Positions 7,465 through 15,176 of a stretch of 34,044 bases of DNA are shown one piece after another. The stretch spans positions 1 to 34,044 of the forward strand of contig WQTH01000027.1 in NCBI GenBank assembly GCA_009786415.1, written 5' to 3'. Within the stretch, counting starts at the first letter, position 1; each line of letters opens with the position of its first letter. The translations under genes were made by a program, and so were the position numbers. Source of the stretch: Chitinispirillia bacterium. Its GTDB lineage: Bacteria; Fibrobacterota; Chitinivibrionia; Chitinivibrionales; Chitinispirillaceae. The notes under the pieces are model-generated. The model was not told where the DNA came from and did no database searches. It saw only the letters and a program-made list of their open reading frames with translations.

Positions 7465-7668
7465 CTATGCAACACCAACCAGCTCTTTTGCCAGAGCCGA
7501 AAGTTGTTCGTTGGTGAAGCCCTCCACCGCATGTAGGATCCGTGCGGAGGTGACTTCGCCAGAAAGGACTTGAATCACATTGGAGTGGTAGAATCCGTTG
7601 CCTCTGGCCCACTCGGCCGCTTTTAGGCCGGAATAGGCTAGTGCAATGGCAAAATTGCGCTTTAGCAT
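7465..7668 (-). CDS. Ner/Cro-like small DNA-binding protein
   Basis: This 67-aa protein is the first gene of the leftward early operon, just downstream of the divergent control region. The middle (GLKAAEWARGNGFYHSNVIQ) fits a compact HTH of the type seen in small early regulators of transposable phages such as Mu Ner or the BcepMu gp16 family (WAKENGF...VxRVLxG). Mu Ner represses early and repressor transcription, and this position is the Ner position. TAAGGAG precedes the ATG. The family call rests on motif resemblance and position only. Confidence 0.62.
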   Translation of the reverse strand: MLKRNFAIALAYSGLKAAEWARGNGFYHSNVIQVLSGEVTSARILHAVEGFTNEQLSALAKELVGVA

Positions 7669-7763
7669 AGGAGCTCCTTATAGAGTGATTACTCTGTATC
7701 GACGTAATTTAACAACACTATATAGTAAATTTACATTGTTTTGTTGTAAAAAGCAAGGAAAAA
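7669..7763. promoter_or_regulatory. Lysis/lysogeny control region: divergent overlapping promoters and operators
   Basis: The early promoter (minus strand) has -35 TTTACA (7745-7750), a 17-bp spacer and -10 TACTAT (7722-7727). The candidate repressor promoter (plus strand) has -35 TCGACG (7699-7704), a 16-bp spacer and -10 TATAGT (7721-7726). The two -10 boxes occupy the same palindrome ACTATATAGT (7717-7726), which overlaps a second palindrome GTAAATTTAC (7725-7734). A third GTAAA half-site lies at 7746-7750, and AGAGT/ACTCT forms a small dyad around 7682-7695. AAGGA before the ATG at 7764 is the repressor ribosome-binding site. Confidence 0.65.
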
Positions 7764-8303
7764 ATGAAAAAAAACGACTTTTCTTTAATTCGTGAGATTT
7801 ATAGCCTTCCCCAAGGCGATATTGCGGTGGATTTCGGGCTTTCCCAACAGACTTATGCAAAATATGAGACTGGGAAAACCCAGCGAATCCCCATCGAGTT
7901 CATAACGGCCTTCGCCGCCCGTTTCCACGTGAATTTGGCGTGGTTTCAAAGTGGCACGGTAACGGACAGAATGCGGAAAGATGTAAAATTCGCCATAAAA
8001 TTGCTCAAAGACCCCTATGATGCCACCAAGCGCCTAAATGTCCCAATAGCATTCCTTGGGGCGATTGGCGAGGGAAAGGTAATCCCCTCAGAGGAGTTCC
8101 TTGATAGGGTCAACAAGGAATATCTCAAGGCCAAGGAAGAAATCGTGGCAAAAGATGAAATAACAGGCGAAACCACTCATATACCCGAAGATGGCTATCC
8201 AAAGATAATTTTCGACCTCCAAGCCGAAAACCGCCGCCTAACCCAGACAATAGACCATCTGAACAAGTATATTTCGTTACTGGAAGAGAAGCAGGGAAAA
8301 TAA
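7764..8303 (+). CDS. Putative prophage repressor (XRE HTH, coiled-coil C-terminus)
   Basis: The 179-aa protein is the only regulator transcribed away from the early operon, the standard place for the Mu c-type repressor. An N-terminal HTH covers about 10-65 (LPQGDIAVDFGLSQQTYAKYE, then FITAFAARFHVNLAWFQSG). There is no S24/LexA-type peptidase serine-lysine region, so RecA-triggered self-cleavage is not indicated. The C-terminus (about 145-179, LQAENRRLTQTIDHLNKYIS) is a short coiled coil likely used for oligomerisation. It probably binds the operators at 7669-7763. It could instead be a non-repressor regulator, but the placement favours repressor. Confidence 0.75.
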   Translation: MKKNDFSLIREIYSLPQGDIAVDFGLSQQTYAKYETGKTQRIPIEFITAFAARFHVNLAWFQSGTVTDRMRKDVKFAIKLLKDPYDATKRLNVPIAFLGAIGEGKVIPSEEFLDRVNKEYLKAKEEIVAKDEITGETTHIPEDGYPKIIFDLQAENRRLTQTIDHLNKYISLLEEKQGK

Positions 8304-8325
8304 ATGTGCCGAATTCGGCACATTT
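8302..8325. terminator. 24-bp perfect palindrome at the repressor stop codon, probable terminator
   Basis: The half-site AAATGTGCCGAA is followed by its exact reverse complement, overlapping the TAA stop of the repressor and ending in TTTT on the plus strand. It can act as a bidirectional intrinsic terminator. With no loop of its own it could equally be an operator for a dimeric regulator. Confidence 0.55.
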
Positions 8326-8457
8326 TCCGCGACTATACATTTTTATCCCCAAAGGTGCCAACCTCCCCCGCCCGTCCCCTGTGCCACCGTAAGAAAAAAT
8401 TGGACATTTGTAACGCTAAATATTAGATTATTATAGCTACTTAATAGCTATTTTATC

Positions 8458-8465
8458 AACCATAA
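8458..8465 (+). promoter_or_regulatory. AACCATAA leader motif before the accessory gene
   Basis: The motif lies 21 nt before the ATG at 8487, in an AT-rich stretch that also has the doubled hexamer TAGCTA...TAGCTA. A promoter is expected in 8326-8460 because the upstream palindrome should end repressor transcription, but I find no strong -35/-10 pair. Confidence 0.35.
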
Positions 8466-8486
8466 CAATGAAAATCGGGGGTGCGT

Positions 8487-9776
8487 ATGTCCTTGTTTGG
8501 CCTGAAAGAGAAGAAGGAAATTGAGCAGTTGACGGCAACTATTGAGGCCCTAAAGGCACGATTAACTCCGGAGCAGCAAAGGATAGACGTCTTACGGGAA
8601 GAAATAAAAAAATTAGAGGAAAAGAAAGTAGCCCAGCAAACAAGCATTACATATCAGGACGGCAAATTAAAATATTTGCGTGATACTATCGAAGTTAAAA
8701 GTGCTGAACTCATTCTTGTGGAAGAAGAGGTGCTTCTTCAGTCATTCGGTCTGTACACGCCAAAATACGAATTTTCAAATGCGGAAGCATACAAAGCAGA
8801 GCTTGAGAGGATAAGAACCCGGCAAAAAGAGCTAATAAAGACCGATTTAGCAGTTACGGGGAACGCGAACTGGACAGTTGACGGCAGCGCCGCTAAGGGC
8901 AAAAAGATGTTAAAAGATATGCAAAAGCTCCTTTTGCGGGCCTTTAACGGTGAGTGTGACGAAATCGTAGCGCGTGTTAAATACAGTAACTTTGACGCGA
9001 GCCTGAAGCGGATCACGTCATCTCGCGAGGCGATATCGAAACTTGGTCAAATGATGAGATTGGAAATTACTGACAGATACTACAATGCCAAAATTGACGA
9101 ACTGAGGCTGGCGCTGGAATACCAGCAGAAAAAGCAACAGGAGAAGGAGGATCAAAAGGCCATCCGGGAACAAATGAGGGAAGAGGCCAAACTCCAGCGG
9201 GAGATAGAGGAACTGCGTAAAAAGGCTGAAAAAGAGCAGAGCCACTACGAGAACGCGCTTCTTAAATTAAACGCTCAGATTGATAACGCATCTGAGGCGG
9301 AGCGGGACGCGCTACTTGCCAAGAAGCAGGAGATTGAAGCGAAGCTCGAAGACGTTGAAAAGGCCATAAAGGACGTAGACTACCGGGCGGCAAACCAGCG
9401 GGCCGGCTATGTGTACGTTATTTCGAACATTGGCGCGTTTGGTGAAAACGTGTACAAGATAGGTATGACCCGCCGCCTCGACCCGCAGGAGCGCGTTGAC
9501 GAGCTCGGCGATGCCTCTGTACCGTTTGATTTCGACATCCACGCCATGATCTTCTGCGAGGACGCTCCCGCGCTTGAAGCGGCGTTGCACAGGGCTTTTG
9601 AGGGCAATAAGCTGAACTGGGTAAACACGAGGCGTGAATTCTTCAACGTGTCGCTCAACGATATCAAGCAGGTCGTTAAAGCCAACTATGACAAAACCGT
9701 CGAATTTATAGAACACGCCGACGCTGAGCAATTCAGGACCTCTATGAGAATGCGGGAGCAGTCGGTAGCCGCGTGA
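8487..9776 (+). CDS. DUF4041-type coiled-coil protein with C-terminal GIY-YIG (T5orf172/MUG113) domain
   Basis: The product is about 429 aa. It has a long N-terminal coiled coil (about 5-80), a DUF4041-like middle (about 85-215, with LRAFNGECDEIVARVKYSN and an ITDRYYNAKIDELRLALEYQ helix), a second highly charged coiled coil (about 215-300) and a nuclease-like GIY-YIG variant (about 305-405: YVYVISN, VYKIGMTRRLDP, then ALEAALHRAF and NTRREFFNV). This DUF4041 plus T5orf172 pairing is known in phages and bacteria; its role is not firmly established, but the nuclease fold fits DNA cleavage in phage exclusion or DNA processing. The start at 8487 is preferred over GTG 8481 (GGGGGTG ribosome-binding site, MSLFGLKEKKE start). 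It is isolated between two terminators, like a lysogeny-expressed moron. Confidence 0.82.
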   Translation: MSLFGLKEKKEIEQLTATIEALKARLTPEQQRIDVLREEIKKLEEKKVAQQTSITYQDGKLKYLRDTIEVKSAELILVEEEVLLQSFGLYTPKYEFSNAEAYKAELERIRTRQKELIKTDLAVTGNANWTVDGSAAKGKKMLKDMQKLLLRAFNGECDEIVARVKYSNFDASLKRITSSREAISKLGQMMRLEITDRYYNAKIDELRLALEYQQKKQQEKEDQKAIREQMREEAKLQREIEELRKKAEKEQSHYENALLKLNAQIDNASEAERDALLAKKQEIEAKLEDVEKAIKDVDYRAANQRAGYVYVISNIGAFGENVYKIGMTRRLDPQERVDELGDASVPFDFDIHAMIFCEDAPALEAALHRAFEGNKLNWVNTRREFFNVSLNDIKQVVKANYDKTVEFIEHADAEQFRTSMRMREQSVAA

Positions 9777-9789
9777 CGGAGTAGGCGGG

Positions 9790-9821
9790 CCGTGACCTGC
9801 GGAGCAGGTCACGGTGTTTTT
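9790..9821 (+). terminator. Intrinsic terminator after the accessory gene
   Basis: An 11-bp perfect stem (CCGTGACCTGC paired with GCAGGTCACGG), a GGA loop and the tail TGTTTTT lie 13 bp after the stop codon. It ends rightward transcription before the leftward fibre gene. Confidence 0.85.
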
Positions 9822-9830
9822 GGGGGATCA

Positions 9831-10571
9831 TCAGGCTGGATCTGAACGCCGGAACTGGAACGAGAACGCGGGGATGGTGACGTTGGATACCGCCGCTGAG
9901 AATCGGAAAGTTAATGTACCGTTTAGTCCAAATGTTGCCGTCGCCACAAGGTAACCGCTGGCGTCGGTGACAGAAAACGGAACCGCCACCACATCGGTCG
10001 GCCGAAAAGCCAGCGGAACAGTACCCTCCTGAAAGAAATCCCTAGTTAGGCCAGCGGCGTTCACAGTGACCCCCGAAAGTCTGGGGATGGACACCGTGAT
10101 CAGGCTCGTCAGCGAGACATCATCTGTGAATACCTTCAAAAACGATGCGTACTTGCCGTTGAACGCGGGGTTGTCTGACTCTACCATCTGTTCCGTATAG
10201 TGGCTGTGGAAAGGGAGGTTGTACACCGGCAGCACTCCATCTACGTCTGTCGAGAGGCGAACCTTCCCCTGATTCCCCTCGCCGTGCCGGTGCGGCCCGT
10301 AGTTCTCCGCAGGCAGTATCCCCTGCACCTCGTCGGACAGGGTAATCTTCCCCTGAGTTGCGCCGAGGCCCGGTGTGCCGGTATGACGGTGCATACCCTG
10401 ATTCGCCGCCGGCAGCTGGCCGGTAACCTCTGCAGCGTTCGTCAGATTGATCTTATTGGCGCTGCCGTCCTCGTCTTTCCCGTCGTGGCGGTGGCCGCCG
10501 AGATGCCTGAAGATGCGGTTCAGGAACTCCGCCGTTACGATCGTTCCGTGCTCAAAGAATGTTTTAGGCAT
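9831..10571 (-). CDS. Tail fibre-like protein with HxH metal-site repeats
   Basis: The 246-aa protein is the last gene of late operon 1. Its first half has repeated glycine-rich segments carrying His-X-His: GGHRHDG, GMHRHTG, GPHRHGE and PFHSHY, spaced by about 30 residues and interleaved with GQLPAANQG / GILPAENYG / GVLPVYNLP repeats. HxH motifs coordinate metal along trimeric fibre needles such as the T4 gp37 tip, so a trimeric fibre or baseplate appendage is likely. The C-terminal half (about 130-246) is beta-rich and may be a receptor-binding head. The ATG at 10571 follows GAGGAGG. No tail-fibre assembly gene is next to it. Confidence 0.68.
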   Translation of the reverse strand: MPKTFFEHGTIVTAEFLNRIFRHLGGHRHDGKDEDGSANKINLTNAAEVTGQLPAANQGMHRHTGTPGLGATQGKITLSDEVQGILPAENYGPHRHGEGNQGKVRLSTDVDGVLPVYNLPFHSHYTEQMVESDNPAFNGKYASFLKVFTDDVSLTSLITVSIPRLSGVTVNAAGLTRDFFQEGTVPLAFRPTDVVAVPFSVTDASGYLVATATFGLNGTLTFRFSAAVSNVTIPAFSFQFRRSDPA

Positions 10572-10610
10572 GTTTAAACCTCCTCATGTTACCGACAAGT
10601 CCGGTCATGG

Positions 10611-11081
10611 TTATTTCCTCCCGTTGTATGCAAGTGAATAGTGGTTACCATCGTTGAATCTGCCGCCCCAGCAACCGCCGAGAGATTCCCAATACTCGCC
10701 GAGTTCTCGGTGATCAGCCGTGGCAGGCAGATACTTTCCATCTTTGAACAAGTTGAGGTCGATTGCCAGCCCATCGAAGTGCAAGCTTGACGCCTTGCGC
10801 TTGCCGCCGCCGCAGACGGTGCAACTCCTATCCGTCCGGGCGTTGCCGAACGTCAGCGTGTAACCGCGGTTATACGCGAACGCAATCAGCAGGCCGACCA
10901 TGTACGTGAACCGGAACTGCCACGGGTTCATCGGCGTCAGCTTTGTAGGCAAGGGCGGCGGGGCGGGCGTAGCAGCTGGTGCTGCCGTAGCAGCTGCGCT
11001 ATTGGTCTGCTTCACGGGGGTGAAGAGCGGCGCAAGCGCCGCCCTCACCTTATCGCACTCTCCGTTATTCTTGCACAGCAT
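10611..11081 (-). CDS. Endolysin, M15-family peptidase
   Basis: The product is about 156 aa from the ATG at 11081 (the track start at 11114 would run deep into the holin gene). The M15 zinc site is visible: SSLHFDGLAIDLNLF (His about 101, Asp about 108) and GGRFNDGNHYSL (second His about 147), with the family block EYWESLGGCWGG between. Such enzymes cut peptide crosslinks or stem peptides in peptidoglycan. An Ala/Pro-rich segment (about 28-48) separates a short N-terminal part from the catalytic domain. No signal peptide is evident, so release should need the adjacent holin, whose gene it overlaps by 17 bp. Confidence 0.87.
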   Translation of the reverse strand: MLCKNNGECDKVRAALAPLFTPVKQTNSAAATAAPAATPAPPPLPTKLTPMNPWQFRFTYMVGLLIAFAYNRGYTLTFGNARTDRSCTVCGGGKRKASSLHFDGLAIDLNLFKDGKYLPATADHRELGEYWESLGGCWGGRFNDGNHYSLAYNGRK

Positions 11082-11253
11082 CGCCGGCCCCCTCCCCGCC
11101 CTTACCGGACGCATCTACTATGCCCTGCGCGACCACGTAAGCGGCCGAGACGACGGTGGACAAAACCGGCTCGCCCGCGGCAACGCCGGTGATGATACCG
11201 GCGATCGTCACCCACAGCTTACGACTGCCAAGCTTCCTGAAAAACTTTCTCAT
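11065..11253 (-). CDS. Small membrane protein, probable holin
   Basis: The product is about 62 aa from the ATG at 11253 (AGGAG 8 nt upstream; GTG at 11262 is too close to it). A basic N-terminus (MRKFFRKLGSRKLW) precedes one or two short hydrophobic helices (VTIAGIITGVAA and VLSTVVSAAYVVAQGIV) and a charged C-terminal tail (GKGGEGAGDAVQE). Size, topology and overlap with the endolysin gene suggest a small holin that permeabilises the inner membrane for endolysin exit. Assignment is by context and hydropathy, not by family motif. Confidence 0.65.
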   Translation of the reverse strand: MRKFFRKLGSRKLWVTIAGIITGVAAGEPVLSTVVSAAYVVAQGIVDASGKGGEGAGDAVQE

Positions 11254-11325
11254 ACTGCACACTCCTGTGAAAATGGTTTTGGTTATAGTTTACGGATGCG
11301 CCTGTCAAGCGCATCCATATTATCC

Positions 11326-12126
11326 TCATACAAACCAGCTTCCCCTAATCCACTCACCACCGCCGCTGTAGTATTCTACGGCGAGGTGCGGGCGGCTACC
11401 CTGACCGTCAAGTTTTAGCCCGATACGCCAGTCCCACTCGGTGAACGCTGCTCCGGTAACGTCCTGCATATAGTAAGTCCATGCCCCGTCAGTATAAATG
11501 CACCTGCCCGGCGTTGTGGAAAGTGGGTTCTGTACCGTAATCTCTCCGGGAGATAGGCTGGCAAATCTGTTTTGCGGGTTTTGTGCGACAAAACCTGCTG
11601 CGGACATCTTGCTAACCAAACTGCCTGCTGGTTGTGCCACATATGTGGTCACATCGCCCGCTGCAAGCCCCAAATGCCTATGGCCTACATTATACCCCCT
11701 GTTGTGCAACGATATCAAATCATTGCCTGCTCCTCCGCCGGGCGGGTTCGACAGCACAATAAACGGGCCTGTATTGGCATCGCCGACATATCGCTCCCCT
11801 GTTATCTGTCCACGCGATTTCAGGGTTAATGAGAAGTGGTACTCGCCGGCAAGAGAGCGGAGGGCAATTTCGTTGGTGTCAAACGCCCACCCCCAGTGGC
11901 CGGGCTCAAGTCGGTCATCTTTGAAGTTCTCCTTCAAGTCCTCCACTATGCCTGGCACTGCCGCGCCGCCTATAAAATGATACTTCCCGTTCAGGTCGCG
12001 GCAGACGATTTCGTTAGTGTCGCCAGCGCGCGCCCACTGTCCGGGCTTAATGTGGTCATCTTTGAAGTTTTCCTTCAAGTCTTCTATCCTAATAACATCC
12101 GCGACTAATACTTTTGCGTTAATCAT
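11326..12126 (-). CDS. Fibre-like late protein with tandem N-terminal repeat
   Basis: The 266-aa protein contains two near-identical 38-residue repeats at about 14-51 and 61-98, built on EDLKENFKDD, PGxW, DTNEI and YHF. The rest (about 100-266) has glycine-rich beta segments, an HRH motif (GYNVGHRHLGLAAG) and a C-terminal domain ending WIRGSWFV. Its place between the GLUG protein and the lysis genes, and its resemblance in style to the 9831-10571 protein, point to a tail appendage. No family is recognised with certainty. The ATG at 12126 is preceded by a modest GGGGTAGG ribosome-binding site. Confidence 0.55.
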   Translation of the reverse strand: MINAKVLVADVIRIEDLKENFKDDHIKPGQWARAGDTNEIVCRDLNGKYHFIGGAAVPGIVEDLKENFKDDRLEPGHWGWAFDTNEIALRSLAGEYHFSLTLKSRGQITGERYVGDANTGPFIVLSNPPGGGAGNDLISLHNRGYNVGHRHLGLAAGDVTTYVAQPAGSLVSKMSAAGFVAQNPQNRFASLSPGEITVQNPLSTTPGRCIYTDGAWTYYMQDVTGAAFTEWDWRIGLKLDGQGSRPHLAVEYYSGGGEWIRGSWFV

Positions 12127-12207
12127 ACCTACCCCGGTCCTTGTTTTGATAATAGTTTTAAGTTATACACAAACCGGCGTGCCGTGTGTGCCCGCCGGAT
12201 ATATCCT

Positions 12208-14556
12208 TTACGTCAATGTTATGTGCCCCGGCATATCCACCGGCTTTCCGAAGAGGCCGGGGAGTTTGCCGTGCTCTACTGTCCAGCCGTTTTCGGGTGT
12301 AAAACGCCCGCCAATTGTTGGGTCGGCCATGACCTCAGCGGCTGTGATGTCGGCACCATCTTCACCGCCGGGGCCTTTGTCAGTATTATGCGTGCCAGCC
12401 ATGCCGGCAAACGCCACATTGGTGTTAAACACCGACACATCTTGAACACCTTTATGGCCAATTCGGCGTGTTGGGCGAAATTCATGTATTGTAGCTGATA
12501 CGCTAGGGTTAAGTGCGGCACAATCAGTAACCGTCCCGCCCTCGGATACGCCCACAATACCACCGAGATAACTACGTGAGGAATAGCCATGAACACTACC
12601 GATACTGTAACAGCGGGTTATAGTGCCCCGATACACCCCGGCAACTCCGCCAGAGCCGTCAAAAAACGAATCGGCACTTACATTCACTGCGGCCACGCAA
12701 TCTGATATTGTTGATGCGGGGTTACTGTTAGCCCCAATAATACCGCCGAGGCGTACCTGGCCATTAACAGCCCCGATAACATAACAGCGTAATATTCGCT
12801 CAGTGCCCGAAGTTGCTATCCTCCCAACAATACCACCAATATCCCACCCACCGGCATCTGTGTTAATACTCCAGTCCACCGCGCAGTCGGTAATTGTAAT
12901 GTCATCACCATGCACCCACCCGGCAATGCCGCCGACATAAGAAATATCCAAATTATGAAAAGTGTGGTTGCACGTCACAAGACAACTTTGCACTATACCA
13001 AGCCCAGCGTATATTTCCCCGAACAATCCTCCAACGTACCCAGTGATAGCCACTATATCACCGGAGAAGCTGCAATGGCTGATTGTTATGTCATAGCCAA
13101 GTACTACACCTCCCAATCCACCTGAGCGAGTTGTTGCATTAATACTGCCGTCAACATGACAATTTGTAAGCTCAAATGTATTAGCCTCCACGTTCCCTAC
13201 AATACCGCCTAACTCAGTATCTTGAGAAAAATCAGCATGGATGTTTACCTGACAGTCCGTAACCGTTACCCTGTCGCCATGGAGGCTGTTTCCAATAATA
13301 CCGCCAACGCGCCGCTCCACGTAGCCCACAGCATCAAAGTTGACACGACAATTTGTAACTGCCGTATTCTCGCTCTCTGACTGGCCAATAATACCACCCA
13401 CGCCCCTGCCGCCAGTAATCGTGATGTCAACACGACAATTTGTAACAACCGTATTCTCGCTGTAAGCATACCCGATAATGCCGCCAATGTTAGAGCTCAC
13501 GGTATCAATCCGGCCACTTACACGACAATCCGTAACGACCATACTCCCCCCGTCGGCAAGTCCGATAATGCCGCCGGTATTATGTCGTCCATCAAATTTA
13601 ATATCCACGCCGGCCATAATAAGATTCTTTATTGTGCAATCATGGCCGACCCCAAACAAGCCGTAACCGGCATCCCACCAATCATGACCGCCGTCTTCGT
13701 GCATCGTGAGGCCATGTATGGTGTGCCCGGCCCCATCAAACGTGCCGCGAAACGCTGAGTGCACCCAAGAAGGTTCACCAGGCATCCAGCCGTGGGTAAT
13801 CACTATACTGCCGTCCTCCAACCGATACGGCCAGTCGAATCCCACATCAGGGATGCGCAATCTGCCGCTATCGGCGCTGTATTCCAAAACGTCCACCTCA
13901 AAGAACTCCGGCTGTTCGAGCTCAGCATTCCACCATGCGACGTAAAGCGATACCTTGCCGTCATCGCGGAACTGCAGCATGTACTGCCAGCCCACCCACA
14001 CATCGTTCGGCGCGTTAATCAGGGTATTCGCCGAGGGTACTACCGGCAATCCCGTTGCCATATTAAAGCGGTGCAGCGTGTGGGTCATTTCCACATCTTC
14101 ACCCGGCACCTCATGCCACCCCCCATTGCCCGCCGGCACCCAGCCACGCCCTCCAGAAAAGCCCGATAGGTCGATGTCGGCGGTCAGTGTTATCTTCTTA
14201 CCCTCAAACGTGTCCACGCCCACCACCTCGGCATCGTACACGAACTCCCCGTTTATGATCTGCGCCACCTCGGCGAGTTCCAGCGCCGAGCCCACAAAAT
14301 ATTCTGTAGGGCCGCTGTCCATGTACCAGTGGCGTTTGGGGACGACAGGCTGCCCCTTTTCGATTATCACCACATCCGCCGAACCGGTCTCCCTGACTAT
14401 GACCGCAGAGTTGCCGGTTTCGACTATCACGTCGAAGTCGTCGTCTGTCACATCAAAGCCGTCGTCCGGGCGCTTTGGCGGCCGACGATCGCTGGTAACG
14501 CGGAAGTAAGTGCCGGGCTTGCGCTGGATCACCGCCGCACCCCATTTAAAACCCAT
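12208..14556 (-). CDS. Large GLUG-repeat protein, putative adhesive tail appendage
   Basis: The 782-aa protein contains about 12 GLUG-type repeats from residue about 300 to 700, with pattern GGIIGxAxSENTVVTNCRV. They predict a right-handed beta-helix. Nearly every coil ends in TNC, TDC, SHC or RC, giving a cysteine ladder. The repeats are introduced by FRGTFDGAGHTIHGLTM, the usual entry motif of GLUG proteins. The N-terminal 150 residues (GTYFRVTSDRRPP, acidic DDGFDVTDDDFDV) are distinct and may attach it to the virion. GLUG proteins are mostly bacterial surface proteins, so a host-derived adhesin captured as a fibre or depolymerase is plausible. The start follows a TAA directly and has no strong ribosome-binding site, so the N-terminus is uncertain. 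Confidence 0.72.
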   Translation of the reverse strand: MGFKWGAAVIQRKPGTYFRVTSDRRPPKRPDDGFDVTDDDFDVIVETGNSAVIVRETGSADVVIIEKGQPVVPKRHWYMDSGPTEYFVGSALELAEVAQIINGEFVYDAEVVGVDTFEGKKITLTADIDLSGFSGGRGWVPAGNGGWHEVPGEDVEMTHTLHRFNMATGLPVVPSANTLINAPNDVWVGWQYMLQFRDDGKVSLYVAWWNAELEQPEFFEVDVLEYSADSGRLRIPDVGFDWPYRLEDGSIVITHGWMPGEPSWVHSAFRGTFDGAGHTIHGLTMHEDGGHDWWDAGYGLFGVGHDCTIKNLIMAGVDIKFDGRHNTGGIIGLADGGSMVVTDCRVSGRIDTVSSNIGGIIGYAYSENTVVTNCRVDITITGGRGVGGIIGQSESENTAVTNCRVNFDAVGYVERRVGGIIGNSLHGDRVTVTDCQVNIHADFSQDTELGGIVGNVEANTFELTNCHVDGSINATTRSGGLGGVVLGYDITISHCSFSGDIVAITGYVGGLFGEIYAGLGIVQSCLVTCNHTFHNLDISYVGGIAGWVHGDDITITDCAVDWSINTDAGGWDIGGIVGRIATSGTERILRCYVIGAVNGQVRLGGIIGANSNPASTISDCVAAVNVSADSFFDGSGGVAGVYRGTITRCYSIGSVHGYSSRSYLGGIVGVSEGGTVTDCAALNPSVSATIHEFRPTRRIGHKGVQDVSVFNTNVAFAGMAGTHNTDKGPGGEDGADITAAEVMADPTIGGRFTPENGWTVEHGKLPGLFGKPVDMPGHITLT

Positions 14557-14699
14557 TTAAAAACGTTTAAGAAATTTCCGGCGTCCGTTTGGGCGGCGAG
14601 CGGGCAAACGCGCCCTAAAGGGCCTCTATGCGAGCCGCCCCGGATACCGCCACTACTTAAAATTTTTTGTGTACGCATCCGCCCCTCCCCATTACGCTG

Positions 14700-15176
14700 C
14701 TATTGTTTGGCGATGTACCTGTCGAGCACATCCATCATATCCTCTACGTCCTCGTCCTGCACGACTAAGAAAGGCCGCGCCGGGATCGTTACCTTGCGCC
14801 CGCGTCCCGCCTGACCGCCGAACTGGTGGATCGCACCGTACCGCTTGTTGGTGCCGACGGTCACGGCGTTGCCCTGCACGGTCTTTGAAATGCTCGCGGC
14901 GAGGCCGCCCTGCGACATATCCAAAATCCTCCCCGGCCACTTGCCGCGCTTCGCCCGCGCCGCTTTCGTGCTGTCCGCGAGGTCCGCCCACCGCGTGCCG
15001 CCGCCCCGCCAGCTGCCGGCAGAGCCGTAACGCCCGCCGCGCTGGAAGTTCTCCTCGACGGAAGAGAGGAGAATCTCGCCGCAGACGGACAGCGGAGCGC
15101 TGAGGTCGGAACCGGCGGCGGCCAGCTTCTTGAGCCGGGACAGGACGGGGGCGGCGTCTACTGAGATTTTAAGCAT
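14700..15176 (-). CDS. Virion morphogenesis protein (Mu gpG-like, phage_tail_S)
   Basis: The product is about 158 aa from the ATG at 15176, which overlaps the stop of the upstream small gene (ATGCTTAA); the track start at 15212 is unnecessary. It shows the family pattern ISVDAAPVLSRLKKL, WADLADSTKAARAKRGKWPG, ILDMSQGGLAASI, VGTNKRYGAIHQFGG and IPARPFLV. In Mu the G protein acts in head-tail joining or tail completion. Its position shortly after the MuF-like gene matches Mu. Confidence 0.87.
   Translation of the reverse strand: MLKISVDAAPVLSRLKKLAAAGSDLSAPLSVCGEILLSSVEENFQRGGRYGSAGSWRGGGTRWADLADSTKAARAKRGKWPGRILDMSQGGLAASISKTVQGNAVTVGTNKRYGAIHQFGGQAGRGRKVTIPARPFLVVQDEDVEDMMDVLDRYIAKQ

Noticed and set aside
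6579-7517. 312-aa plus-strand ORF opposite the ParB, XRE and Ner genes
   Set aside because: It is Ser/Thr/Arg-rich, spans three real minus-strand genes and the operon leader, and has no domain; a shadow ORF.
13100-13560. Regular repeats in this region as a possible CRISPR or DNA repeat array
   Set aside because: The periodicity is the codon-level signature of GLUG protein repeats (TNC/GGIIG) with variable spacing, not identical direct repeats with unique spacers.
14557-14689. 49-codon minus-strand ORF upstream of the GLUG gene (MRTQKILSSGG...)
   Set aside because: It has a GGAGGGG site before its ATG, but the peptide shows no domain and overlaps the start of the GLUG gene. It may be a leader peptide; not listed as a gene for lack of support.
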